Source of the DNA: Symsagittifera roscoffensis
Lineage: Eukaryota; Xenacoelomorpha; Acoela; Convolutidae
Assembly (NCBI RefSeq): GCF_963678635.1
Contig: NC_087062.1
Coordinates: 74,263,849-74,327,848, forward strand
Length of the DNA stretch: 64,000 nucleotides
Reading direction: 5' to 3'
Positions 34,045 through 46,049 of the stretch are shown piece by piece; the first letter of the stretch is position 1, and each line of letters opens with the position of its first letter. A program made the translations under genes and the position numbers. Under the pieces are notes generated by a model. That model was not told the origin of the DNA, searched no databases, and was given only the letters and a program-made list of their open reading frames with translations.

Positions 34045-37000
34045 AAATGTGGCCAACCCGCGATGATGATGGTGATCAGGTTCACATCTTTCGGGACAAT
34101 TGTGTCCGCATGGTTCCATTTTCTTCAAGCATTTGTGTCTACATTCCTTGGCAGATGCTTTCTCAAAGCATAATTTTTTGTCTTTGTGCACATTGCAGAA
34201 ACTGTACGTAAACTCGACAGATTTTTTGCATTTAATTTGCGATTCCTCCTGGAAACATTTTCGACTCAGTGGATGACCGTTATCTGGGCAGAGAAAATCG
34301 ATTTGCTTCAGACAATAATTGTGGGAATGAACGGATCCGCAAATAGCCTCGCATAGGTGGGATCCTAAATTAGGATCTTTTTCATGATAGATATGCGTGC
34401 AGGGATTTGGACAGCGAAAGGATGTCTCATCTTCGTAGCACATCTTTACACCCATGTGCTTGCCACATTGGTGCATAAAATTAACTCTCTTCTTGCACGT
34501 CTCGTGAATTTGATCAGAATGATAAGGCTGACATTTCAGCTCACAGCGATGCTCTCCGCAAGGCATCAAAACGTCACAAATAGTTGAGCAGAAAGGTGCA
34601 GTTGGAAAACGGTCACCGACACTAAGCTCAATTTTAATGTTTTCATGGTTGCGACACTTAAGAGTTATTTTGTCGTCAACACATCCGTCATTTCTGAGTT
34701 GGTCCAAGAAAGGCTTCCACACTGCCGACGCCTCAGATTTTTCTCGTCCACATAATGTTTGCGCGTTTCCTAAGAAATACACCCCAGATTTGGATCTACT
34801 TTGGGCAACACAACGTCGGTTTAGAATTCCCAAAAATCCAGGATTTCTCTGGTTATTGTTCCGGACTAAGGATACTATTATTATTTCATTTTCGTCACCT
34901 TGGAACATGTCGATTGTTTGTATGTCGAGCCGATTTTCAGACTCGCGTGATGTGCAAATTTCTGGGTCATTTCTGGCCATTTTGCGCAGCTCAGCGGTTT
35001 GACCTTGATATCCAGACAACACTGTTATTGAGTTCAAAGGATACCCGTTGAATTTATGGAGAAACTTAACAAAATCAATCACTGCCTTCGCCTCTGTTTT
35101 GTTCGAATGACTTCTTCCGGAAGTTTCTGGCCAGTTATGGTTCCAAAAGAAGCAGTTAGTTTCCATACAGTTCACTGGTTTGATCGTAAGAACGCGCGGG
35201 TTATCCTGTAAGTCAGGGTAGATATCGCGAAGATACTTTGAAATGTCAGTTCTCATTCGGTTTTGAGCCGCCAGAGTCGCGAATGGTAAGTTGTTATTGA
35301 TCAACCGTTCCATCATACTCACATCAAAATTGAACTTTTTCACTAATGTGAAGCACTCTATTTGAGTTCTGAGTTGTTTATGATCTCCGATCAAGATCAA
35401 ATTTTGCACATGTTCGCCTAAAAGAGCAATCAATTGAGCCTCGTTTATTTCTGCTGCTTCTTCAACTATTATGACTGAGGGTTTAACAGCATTCAAAACA
35501 TCGTTCCGAAAAGCGGCGCCAGTAATTGTCATCGCAATTACGCGTGCATTCTTAAGCGCTTCCGCTTCACGTGACTTTTCAAGCTTCCTAATTTGTTCAC
35601 TTAAGTTTTCGTACTCGTTAAACAGACTTTTCAACTTCTCGGATGCTAGTTCGCTCTGTCTTAACAACATTGCTTGTAAGAAATGAAGTCTCTCAGTTTC
35701 ACTTAAGTCCCAGGGATTTGAAATGTATCTCAAATTGCCCAGGTCTGTTTTCGCAGCAATTATCTTGGAAACAAGACCCAAGCTTTGCAAACATCTTGGG
35801 TACTTCCTTGTTTCGTAAGGACTGTCGGCGTTTTCGACGCTCCACGATATACGAGTTAGACGGATTTCTTTCCCTCGATCAACTGAAACCCCAGCGGCTT
35901 CGTACCGTTCCTCGATCAGTCTTTGAATCGCAACCGGGTCATCTTGCAGCTCCTCGTCATCGGCTTGATTTGTATGTGACTCATTGAGTCTTTCATACAA
36001 CTTTGCTTTTTTGATAGCTTCGTACTTCTTTTGGCTTTCAAGGTCTTTGATTTGATTAGTGATATCGTCACAAGGAAGCCAAGCCTCGAACGCCAAATTG
36101 AACAGATTCTCTAGATTTTCAATTCCAGGTTGGTAAAATCTGTCCTCCGACAACAACGAAAACAGAATTGCTCCAATGTTTTCGAGCCCATTGTGTTGCT
36201 TTATCATTGCCTCCAGCTCTTTCCTAAACCCAGCATCTATGTCCGAAAACTTTTTCAATAGATTTTCGATTTGAACATTGTCGAAGTGTTTGAGAGCAAC
36301 TTGGTGATCTAACTGCATGCATTTACCACAAAACTGTTGAATAGCTTCTTGTAACTCATGGGTAAGTTCATCACGTTTTTTTCTCAAGCCGTGTTCAATG
36401 TTTCCGCTTCGGTTGATAAATTTATTGATTGAGTAGTTCTGCATTTCTGCGTCTTTGGATCGACCCCCCACTCTGATAAAGGATCCATGCTCACGAAAAA
36501 CGCTCCAGTTTTCCAAAATATGCTTGGAAAACTCATCTAAGGCATGATTTTTATATGTCAAGATCAGAATTGGACCCTGAATTGCTGGTTCGTCTCTGAA
36601 ATTTTTGAGATTTAGGAGAACATTGGTCAACTGGACGCCCAGGTACGTCTTTCCTGTTCCTGGGGGTCCCTGGACAATTCCAATTCTGTTGCTCAGAAGA
36701 CTTTTTATCGCTATCGTTTGGCTTGGGTCTAGAACACTCTTTTCGTCGTCATCTTCTGTATCAAAGTCCACATACTCATCAACCTTTATTGGTCTGTTAT
36801 GTTTGCAATCAAGTGCCACAGATCTGTACGAGGGAACAATTTTTTTATCGCATTCGCATTTGAACAGCAATCCTCGAGTGAACTTCATGTCCAAATGTGG
36901 CGCTTCGGATATGGGTTTCACTCCATTCACCAATTCTTCTGTGAATGGCAAGTTGCTCGCATTTAGACTCTGAATCGATTTCAGAACTGGTTTGTACGAG

Positions 37001-37225
37001 TGATAGTAAGTGGGCGACTCTGCAATGACACATGATCCAGAACTGCGGATTAGGAGTTCCAGGGCGTCAATGAAGGACTTTTCATTGACTTCACTCGCGT
37101 ATTCAAGGAAAACAGTGACATAGCCATTATTCAGAGTGTCATTTCGATGGTACACTGTCGCCCAAATGATGTCATTGAAGAGACCCGTACTTGATATTGC
37201 TACAAGGTTGCCAAACATGAAGGCT
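34045..37225 (-). CDS. ZNFX1-like protein, middle exon: SF1 helicase and first NFX1 fingers
   Basis: A UPF1-like superfamily 1 RNA helicase. Residues counted from the Met at 37218: Walker A GIVQGPPGTGKT (about 180-191), motif II VIIVEEAAEINEAQL (about 578), motif III LILIGDHKQLR (about 608), RecA2 motifs NRMRTDISKYLR (about 650), FQGDENEIIIVSLVRNN (about 770) and NRRCVAQSRSK (about 795). A long helical insertion lies between motifs Ia and II, as in ZNFX1. The last 220 residues hold three or more cysteine-rich NFX1 fingers (CGEHRCELKCQPYHSD, HLCEAICGSVHSH, CGHNCPERCEPDHHHH). The acceptor TATTTCACAG precedes AGCCTTCATG at 37225, so the Met at 37218 is internal. Intact; no stops. Confidence 0.9.
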
Positions 37226-40200
37226 CTGTGAAATACAAATCATTCCTGTCAACTTTTTGCTTCACTATGTTAGAGACTAGTTTCGCAGAATAAGTCAAAC
37301 CTTCCTTTTCACATTCTTTCAAAGAATCAATTTTAAAACGTTACCAGTGGTTTTAACAAGTTTTTACTTGCTGAAAAATTTTTATTAAAAAATTTAGATA
37401 GTTTTTCCATGAGCCAAATTGCATTATACTTGGTTGCAAATGCCCATAACTTTACAAAAACTAATTAAAAGTGCTATTTTTTAGGAGTTGACGCTCTTTT
37501 TATCGAGTACTTAAATATGATTTTCAGAAGCCGTCAAAAACATAATTTTGGCGGACTAATACGGCGTACAGAAAAAATCACCACGAGCATTAGCAATGAG
37601 CACAACGAAAGAAACAAGTAGCAATCTGATCTAGAAGATTTCATTTTCATCTAAGAATATGTTCAGGTCTTACTCTTGTGTGTCATTTTGGACAAATATC
37701 TTGACTTTCAGCTTTGAACGTATGATGAGGGCGTATAGCTTTCAAGAATTTAATCATTTATTACACTTATAATAATTTGATCTAGTTGTTCGCTGATGTT
37801 TCAGATATAATTGACAGAAAATCATATCACCAACAGCAAGACTAGTTGGTTGGTGTAGGATCGGTGATCCTAACACTTTTCGACAAACTCATATTTCGTC
37901 TGGGAGTTTACCTTGAGAAATGCATGCAGTGTAGTGAAGGTTAATGAATACTACGTAACTCGGTATTGATAAATCAATTCGATAAGTAGAAAAGTAAACA
38001 AATAGTCATACCCAAAATAAGTTTGAATCTTCAAAGATATAGTCCCTCTTATGGCAGAAAACTCAGGTGAAGTAAAATCGGCGGACCCCCCCCCCCAAAT
38101 GGGAACTACAGTGGCTAGGTTTATGAAACTCATAGGACGAATACTAGAGATGATTTGACCCGGGCATGCAAAAATCCATAACCCTCGGACCCCCGGGCCC
38201 AAGTGATAACGGTTCCCGGAAGTGCAAATGGCCCTACCAGAACTCGGTAACTAGCGGTTGGAATGGAACCAAAAGTATGTAAACATATAGTATGTTATAG
38301 ACCTAGTTGAGGGAAGCTTAAGTTTAGAAACTCAGACCCCCTGGACCCCTACTTCCGGTGCTGTGCCCTATGCAAATAGACCTCACCCCGACTTCCGGGA
38401 GTCGGTTCTCGGACCCCACTGAACGCAAGAAGCTAAAACTTTGGGATAGCATAGGTAGCCACGAAGTACATCTTGTGTTATAGTTTGAACCAAATCCAGC
38501 TGCTGAACCGGAAGTTATTAGCACTTTGGGAAACCACCCCTTAAACCGGAAGTAGGCAGTTTACGCAAAATAATGAGCGAGGGCATATCTATTTTATCGC
38601 GGCATCAGATACTACTTTTCATCCCCGAAAAAAGACCCCTTATAAGTAAAACCCCTCCGGCGACTCCTTCCGGTGCTAATAGCCTTTCCCCGGGAAAAGT
38701 GATAATGGACCTTAGAAATGGGATAACTTGGGAAGTATTAACGGGGATATGGATGAAACTTGGTAGGTAGGACCCCTATTGGATTCTATACCTGAATGTG
38801 GAAGATTGACCCCGGGGTGACCTCAAATGGACCTTTAGGCGTTTAGGACCAAATTTGTATGGAAAACCTCGGGATTAACACCGGAAAGAGGCGTATTCAT
38901 TCGACCCCAACCCTTGGGAATGAGAATCGGTCACCTTACTAATATTTGGGAGGGAACTTACCTATTGGGGAATAATTGAGAAGCCGAAAAAGATATACTT
39001 TTACATTGTATGATTGAATTAGTGGAATCAATTGAAGTGAACTTGGCAAACATCGGGTTCAATCTAGCTTGGCGAATGCGCTATTAATAGAGTAGCAATA
39101 AGGGTAAAAGAAAAGTAGTCCCAGAGGGAATTGACAGTAACGGAGGTATAGCATGGGAAGTAGGACTCCTTAATAACATGAATGAACGGGATATTTACTT
39201 AGCTCCCCGGAGGTTGCTTTTTGGCACAATTCGACCCCTAATAAGCGAATTACGTTCCCCTGATAGCTAGAGGTCGGGATTAGAATATAGTATAGATCGG
39301 AATTTTAGATAATTAGGATGAATTAGCGACCCATAAAAAGGGTCTTCCCTTACCCCTGGGAGGTTGGAACGTTAATGGGATAATTAAATAAAAACCTTGG
39401 GAAGATTGGTTAAATAAACATAATTCGGTTTGGAGGTGAAATTGGACTTGATATTTGCACAAATTAGTTAGAGACGCCTTTAATGAACTTGGAATTTAAG
39501 ACTAGTGACGTCAGGGGAAGAATTCAGCCAAGACCTTGCGAAATGGGTACCAAAGTAAATGTCAGGACTTGTAGGAACGACATAACTGTAACTATAACTA
39601 AAACTCAGATAGACAAATATTATAGAGAATAACAAGCAGCCTACCCTTAGGCAGAACACTGTGAATTACTAGAAAGAGTAGTCGGTTCTCGTTAGCTAGA
39701 GAAGAACAATTGTGCTGTGAGAGCGAACAGTTGGTTCCCAGTTAGTTAGAGAATCAGGAATTGTGAGGTCGGACTGAGTGATTAAGTAGAATTACTCTGG
39801 GTAATTCAATAATTAGGATTGTCTAGAAAAGAGAGAAGTGTTGGCTAAGTTATTTGGAACTCGAATTGCAATAAGGCAATTGTATCGATTGATCGCGGAC
39901 CCTTTGATTAGATTACTAGATTATACTTTGGCCGCCTAGACCCTTCTGTATTTGGAGCAATATTTATCTGAATTTAATTATTACTGAAAATTCGTGTGAT
40001 CGGCGAGAGTGAACGAGACAGCCGCAAGAGAAGCATAGAAAGGGGCAAGTAACAGAAGACAGTACGGAGTAGTTGCCACCAACTTAACCCTTTCGGGATT
40101 GTGGATAGTAGTGAATCTCGGCCGCCCCGCTGAATTCACTACCAAAGGGACCACTTTGCGGTGCCGTTAAGCTAAAGAGTGAGAACGGACCTAGAGAAGC

Positions 40201-41433
40201 AATCCCTGAAATCTGCAGTTGGGTTAGAAAATAAAAATAAAGTGCTGATTGGTAGGAATCCTTCACGAGTCTAACATGCATCTGAAGACAGTATAGTGTC
40301 ATTTGAAGTGAGAATTTTTTCAGACTATCCCAATTTAAAACAAGTAAATAGTCATTGCACCGGCTAGTACTATAATGTAACAGTTTTGCATTTAAGTGCA
40401 TATCTAATTAAAAGTTCTAAATGATGTAATTTCGCTCGCATCAGGGAAGAAGCCCATTTTTTCAAAGCGCTGAACGTCTATGAATTAATTTTGTTGGTTT
40501 TAAACGAAAAACAGGAAAAAAACTTACATTATTAACATTATCAAAAAAGACTGCTATTAAACAAGACTGATTATAAACAAGACTGCTCGTATATCAGGGC
40601 AAAGCCCGGAATGTTCCGCCTGCCTTTTACTTGGTCTCGAAAAGTTTTTGATAAAAGAAAACATTGGAAAACTATAAATTTGATTCAGGGAGTCGATATC
40701 TTCAATGGAGTATAATTTTTTTGTTATAAACTAATATTTCGATTGCTGAAAATTGACTGAATGAAAAAACCACACTGAGCATAAATATTCCGCTTTCTTC
40801 GAAAGTCGGAACAAAAATAAAACTCAATTCTATTTTGAATGATTTCTGAGCCGAAAGAATTAGCCGCTCAAGCATTATTATAACGAATTATGTTAAGAGT
40901 TACTTATCCCGACTCGACCAAATTTCAATTTGCAAGTTAATTTTTCAAACTATCGCACTTTTTTTAAATTTAGAGCTCAAGGCACTAATATCTATCAGCT
41001 GACATTCAAAACTCTGCACTTTCTCAAGCTAGTTAAATAGTCGAAATTGATTTGAAGAGCACAACTATTCTGAAATCAGATCAATGAGATTGCTCATAGC
41101 TAGTCCGGGAGATAATGAACTAAATGATTTTTTTTGGTTAAAAATTATTCACTCTCAAGTTCAATGGGGTATAAAATAATTAATTCAAAAAAATTTATCA
41201 CCAGCAACTGTTTTTGGTAAAATTTTTGGGGTTTGAAAATTGCTATTTTGGTCAAGTTCTTGAAAAAGTTTATGCGGACATTTAAGGAGATGGCTACACA
41301 GTAATGATGATCCGTTGAACGATCCATTATTTTTTTAAAAATAAAACGCTGGATCTTTTGTAAAGTATATAAGTTTAAAGTAAAATTTATGCCTAGAAAC
41401 AAAAATCCTGACTAAGCATCAAAACTCGATTAC
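37226..41433 (-). other. Probable intron 1 of the ZNFX1-like gene
   Basis: About 4.2 kb without recognised coding sequence; its middle is occupied by repeat copy A (37985-40224). The best donor after the first exon (GTAATC, GT at 41432-41433, phase 0) does not match the phase needed at the 37225 acceptor. A small exon inside this interval, or a different donor, is therefore likely. I could not locate it. Confidence 0.5.
37985..40224 (+). repeat. Dispersed 2.3-kb repeat, copy A
   Basis: Collinear with 46050-48450 in the same orientation, from AATCTTCAAAGATATAGTCCC and a C-run (GGCGGACCCCCCCCCCC) to CTGAATTCACT...GAAATCTGCA. The family is more GC-rich than its surroundings, with CCGGAAGT-like motifs and no long frame. 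The ends loosely resemble an LTR (TG...CA), but I find no target duplication. It is unclassified. It lies inside intron 1 of the ZNFX1-like gene. Confidence 0.85.
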
Positions 41434-43689
41434 AGCTATTGAGATCTGGTTTTTTGAAACATTCACAGCGCCCTCAAAAACATTTTCCTTAAAATGAGTT
41501 TGAATGTTGGAAAAATCAGTTACATGCATGGTCATATCACTACTGGACAGTAAGATAGGAGCTTCGTTCTTTCGGTTAGAGAAAAGATTGAACATCTCAA
41601 AAACGTACCTGCTGTCAAGTAGATTGTTCGAAAACATTTGGCGCCTTAGTAGCTTTGCAGTCACCACAAACACGTTTGTCATCGAGTTTTGTATGAAACT
41701 GAGCGCGAAGAAAACTCCTTCTGTGGCTACATTCATGTCCCTGAGATCTAAATCACCCTTGAGGTAATTCTTGATTCCCACAAGTAAATTGAAGAAGCAG
41801 TCATATCGCAACAAGTTAAAGTATGTCTCCACATAAGACTCGACTGAATCATAGGCACCCTTGACGACCACAGGGGTAATGTTGAGAAACGATCGCTCAT
41901 CCACCATAATCTGGTTCAACTCTTCTGTCGAAGGGACTAATTTCACCTCTTTGTAAGTCATGTCTTCAACTCGAACAGCGAACGGTTTGGTAATGACCTC
42001 AATGAAATCGAGGTAGAACTGAGTCGTAAATGCTTCAGGGTTGGCAGCTAGAAGCTTATGTATCTTCCTGCCACAATTGGGGAAAATCAGGACAATTTCG
42101 ATCAGAAATTGCGATATGTTGGCCAGGTCTAAAACTTCGATATAACCATGCTCGTCGCTCGAAGAAGAACACCCTAATTTCTGATTAGGTGATTGATTTT
42201 CTGTCTTTGCAGACATTAGGAAATTATGAAACGGCTTGTTCTTGTCGAAGAAGCCTTCATTCATTAGAACTTCGATAAGCTCTTTATTGTAGTTGCTTCC
42301 AAAATTTTTCAGACAAAACTCCATTAGGCCCAACGAAGCTTCGAGAACAGTTTGCTTTGCTTTCTGATTCAACTTTGCCGATTTAGCTGAAAACAACTTC
42401 AGTGCTGCCTTTACAGGCAAATTGCTCGCAAACTGTTCGATCAGAGTTTTTTCATTTTCATCCGACTGTTTCAAAAATTCAGTGATGCTTTTTGCCAGAC
42501 GAAAGACGCTATCAGAATTTCGATGTCTTTCAAAGACTAATTCGAGCAGTGAAGCATGTTCAATTTGCATTTTAACAGCTTTAGCTGGGTCAATTGATAC
42601 TTGAAGCGTATCTCCTGGAATTAAGTCTAGATTCAAATGCAGTAATTTTGAGAAATGGAGAAAAAAATTTTCGGGTCGGAAAACTGAGGGCATCTGAATT
42701 TTAGGTTTAACAAAGCAAATTTCTTTTGACGAGATCCAAGATACAATAGTTGCTTCGCAAATAATATGAGAAACTTTTGCATTTTGACTCCCATCTTTTA
42801 GATTCGAGCTTTCTGACAAACTTGCATCCCTTGTAAAACAACCGCTGATGTTGAAAATTTCATCTTCAGTTCTGAAATGTTTCAAGTTCACGTTTTGAAC
42901 TTCATACCGTTGATTGTCATGGCTGTGTTCGGGTGAAAAAATTTTGACCGCAAAGACTACGTGTGCTTTTTCATTCAATAGCAATGAGCTGGTCGAGCTT
43001 CGAAACGCATTCAGCTTGAAATATAATTTTCCTTCTGTGCTCAGAGATTTAACTTCGCTCGGCGCGTTTTGGTCAATGAGTATGAATCCATACGTTTCGT
43101 AGAGCTTAAAAACTACGCCGTTTAGTCCTGGAAAGTACGTTTGAGGTGGTTTGGGGGTGTTTTCTGTATTATGATCACGCGAGGTGGATCCGGCTACATT
43201 CTGGTTACCATTAGTTTCACGACTGGACGATCCCATTTCCCCATGATTCCCTTGGTTATTTGGTTTGCCTCGATTGCTGGCATTTAGTTGCTGGTAGGAG
43301 CTTCCTTGTGGCTGTGCTAAAGGATTCCCGCAATTATTGGCTGCTCTAGACTTTTTCTTTGACTTGCCTCTTCCAGAGTTTGGTTGAAGAACATCAAACC
43401 TCCCGCCACGTTGATTTTGATTAATGGAGTTAAAAGGCTGTGGAATAAAACCTCGACGATTAACATTTGACCTGCTTTGTGATCTTGTATAGCCACCGTA
43501 GTTGGTGCTATTTCTTTGTGGATTTCTTCTACCTCTCGCGATATGCCGTGATTGACCAAAGTCATCGAAAAAATCACCTCCTACTGCACCAGTAGAGCTC
43601 TGAGCTTGGGATGGGGGTCGATAGGGGACATCATCTGCCGCACTGACTGCAGACCGGGCGCTACTATTGTCCCGTCCGCGATACGGCAT
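41434..43689 (-). CDS. ZNFX1-like protein, first exon: RGG-rich region, two cold-shock-like domains, ZNFX1 N-terminal region
   Basis: The start MPYRGRDNSS is supported by an in-frame TAG five codons upstream. Residues 1-180 are Arg/Gly/Asn/Gln/Ser-rich and disordered (RGRRNPQRN, NQNQRGGRF). About 188-272 reads as a cold-shock-like fold (GLNGVVFKLYETYGFILID, KLYFKLNAFRSS, KAHVVFAVKI). About 312-385 is a second one (ATIVSWISSKEICFVKP, ENFFLHFSKLL, IPGDTLQVSIDPAKAV). A helical region follows, then the ZNFX1 signature FLNITPVVVKGAYDSVESYV and ETYFNLLRYDCF (about 605-645). That block links this exon to the helicase exon 4 kb downstream on the same strand. The frame closes at 41419, beyond the likely donor. 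The cold-shock calls are my own fold reading and need a profile search. Confidence 0.82.
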
Positions 43690-45599
43690 CAGTTGGAACT
43701 ATTTTCACCCTAAATGTTGCCAAAGTTAAACTCTAATTTGATGACAGTTGTTGCTCACGGAAAAACTGAAACACGTGAAGTTGGTGTTAGTGGCTAAAAT
43801 GCGCCGAAAATCTAATTTCTGAAGAACTATTGGAAAAATGTTCCTAGCAGAGACATCGAGTTAGAAAAACTAGAAGTCCGTTTTTGAAATTTACCCAGAG
43901 TTAATTAGAAACTCGATTAGCTTAATTTGGGTTAACATTTTTGAGGAAAATTTGAAAAACTACAAATTTTTGTGGTAATCTTCTTGTTACTATTATTTTT
44001 GTTCATCAAAAAAGCGAAGCTCAGTTGGTATTTCACAGCCTTTTTCCGGGATTTTAAAGGTCTTATTGTTTCATCGAATGCTTAATACACGCGCACACGT
44101 GCCTGTATCATATATTTTACCTTACTGTAATAAGTAGTTAAATTGTTGAATATAATTTGATTGCTCGCGTCGAATGGTTAAGCATATATCGAAGCATACA
44201 AGGTCGAGGGCTCGAACACCGCTGTTTGCTAATGAATATATATTTATAAACGATACAATTAATTTCTAAGATAGGGGAGATTTTTGTGGTATGGTCAACC
44301 CGTGTTCAAACGTTCAAACGGTTTTTTAAGATAACTTCTCTTCTGTGTTCTTATTAATTATTTTTTACTTAATATATGTTAATTTCATATATATTTTATT
44401 TTATAGATTATTGCGTACTACTTAGTTTTTTTGTCCAAAATTTCTGTCAGCAAGAAAGGAAAGGTTGAAATAGCGCAGATAGCGCAATTCATTTTAAGCC
44501 AAACTGCAGATTTTTAGTTAAATTCATAAATTACTTGGTGGCAATTGCAAATAGAGACCATTTCAGATTACATGGGGACTATAAGTTGAAAAAACTAGAA
44601 TATGGTGACAGTTAAAAATATTACATGGGGAATATTATGTTAGATAATACATTGTGACAATTACGATCCATACCTGATGGTCATCCATGGATGACAACAC
44701 CCCCATCACAGTGTACTATGTGCATACTACTGACCAATTTACAAGTTTGATGTTTAAGTCCAAACTTAAAGAGCATATTGGTCAGAGAAAAAGGTTTGTC
44801 AGCATAAACGGAAGTTTCGCATTTAGATGTAACTTTGTTGAATTAAGTTTTTGATGGTGTTGTTTTGCAAGTAGTGAGCCGATCTGGTATCAACTAATTT
44901 ACAAACATCTCATTTGTTTGTGTTCAACAGTTGACTGCTTACCAAAATACTTAGACCAAAAAAAGAATCACTGATCAGGATGCCTTTATGTTTCTATAAA
45001 AAGGGTTCGAAATTCTCTTCTTAAAAAAGTCGTAATTTTTTTTCATTTAGGAGTGAGTATGGATGCCAGTAACTTCGAAGTCGACTATCCCGATAACCTT
45101 TTAAGTAATAATTCAAGGCTGATTCAACATAAATTTCAATATTACCGCTTTTTATTTACCTTTTGTAATAGTGGTGCTCTACATTTCTCTCAGTTTAAAT
45201 GACCACGATTATCGTTAAAGCAAAGTCATGTTTTGATAACATTGCTTTCATTGAGATAAAATTATGATGTTTAAGTCAGACTGTAGTTCATGCTGGTGAC
45301 ATTTCAAGGATCCTATGTTAAAAAAACAGTAAAGCGTCGCTTTTACTCATTTTCGGCAATACGCTCATCATATACAAAATTAGCAATAACAACAGGTAAC
45401 AAATTCATATCTATTTTTTTCGACCTTTCATTCAGACCACACAATTTTTTGTAGATCAGTTTCAATCTATCGTTTTCTGAATTGCTTTTACTGCTATTTT
45501 TGATAGCTCTTTTGTTTGATCGATTAGGCTTTTTGTTATATTCAGTAATTGCTGATCTGTATCAATTTTACGCACGAAAAATTGAGAAACCTTTGATTT
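43690..45599. other. Upstream region of the ZNFX1-like gene
   Basis: No gene is seen. It must hold the promoter and 5' untranslated region of the minus-strand gene, but I cannot point to a TATA box or transcription start. A Pol III promoter-like piece lies at about 44165-44230 (separate entry). Confidence 0.35.
44165..44232 (+). ncRNA. tRNA-like / SINE-head sequence
   Basis: CGTCGAATGGTTAAGC resembles a Pol III A box, and GGCTCGAACACCG, about 38 bp later, resembles a B box. The flanks do not form a proper acceptor stem, nor the middle an anticodon stem, so it is not a functional tRNA gene. A degraded tRNA pseudogene or the head of a tRNA-derived SINE is more likely. Confidence 0.3.
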
Positions 45600-45920
45600 T
45601 GATCAAATAATAACCTTTCTTTTTGAAATCAAATTATAATAAATTATAATACATTTTAATCTATTATAATCGATTACTTATCCGTATATTTTTCGATACA
45701 ATTGTAACCAATTATAGTCGATTAAAATCTCTCTTTTTGAAATCAGAATACAATCAATTATGATACACTTTAATCGATTATTTATCCGCCTATTTTTCGA
45801 TACAATCATGATCAATTTTAATGGATTATAATCCATTATTTTCATTCCAATTTCTAATTCATGAGTTTTGCACAAAAACCATTATAATCGATTATGATTG
45901 ATTATAATCCCTTTTGTTTG
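45600..45920. repeat. AT-rich palindromic repeats (ATTATAATCGATTATAAT type)
   Basis: Two imperfect copies of about 100 bp (about 45650-45745 and 45746-45850) share TTATCCG.(C)TATTTTTCGATACAAT and several ATTATAATCGATTA palindromes. The same motif reappears at 48830-48900 and 49550-49605. Confidence 0.7.
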
Positions 45921-46049
45921 CCCAATTTGTCTTCGAAGTTGTATCTAAATTGCTTATATTTTATGCTTTTTGTATACTGTAGAATTGGTGATTCTACTGT
46001 CTTACATGCTATAGTAACCTGAGCTTAAGATTGATTCGTCATTAAGTTA

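Noticed and set aside
41419-43689. The 756-codon frame as an independent RNA-binding gene
   Set aside because: It carries the ZNFX1 N-terminal signature immediately upstream, on the same strand, of the ZNFX1 helicase exon. It could still be separate if no spliced transcript exists.
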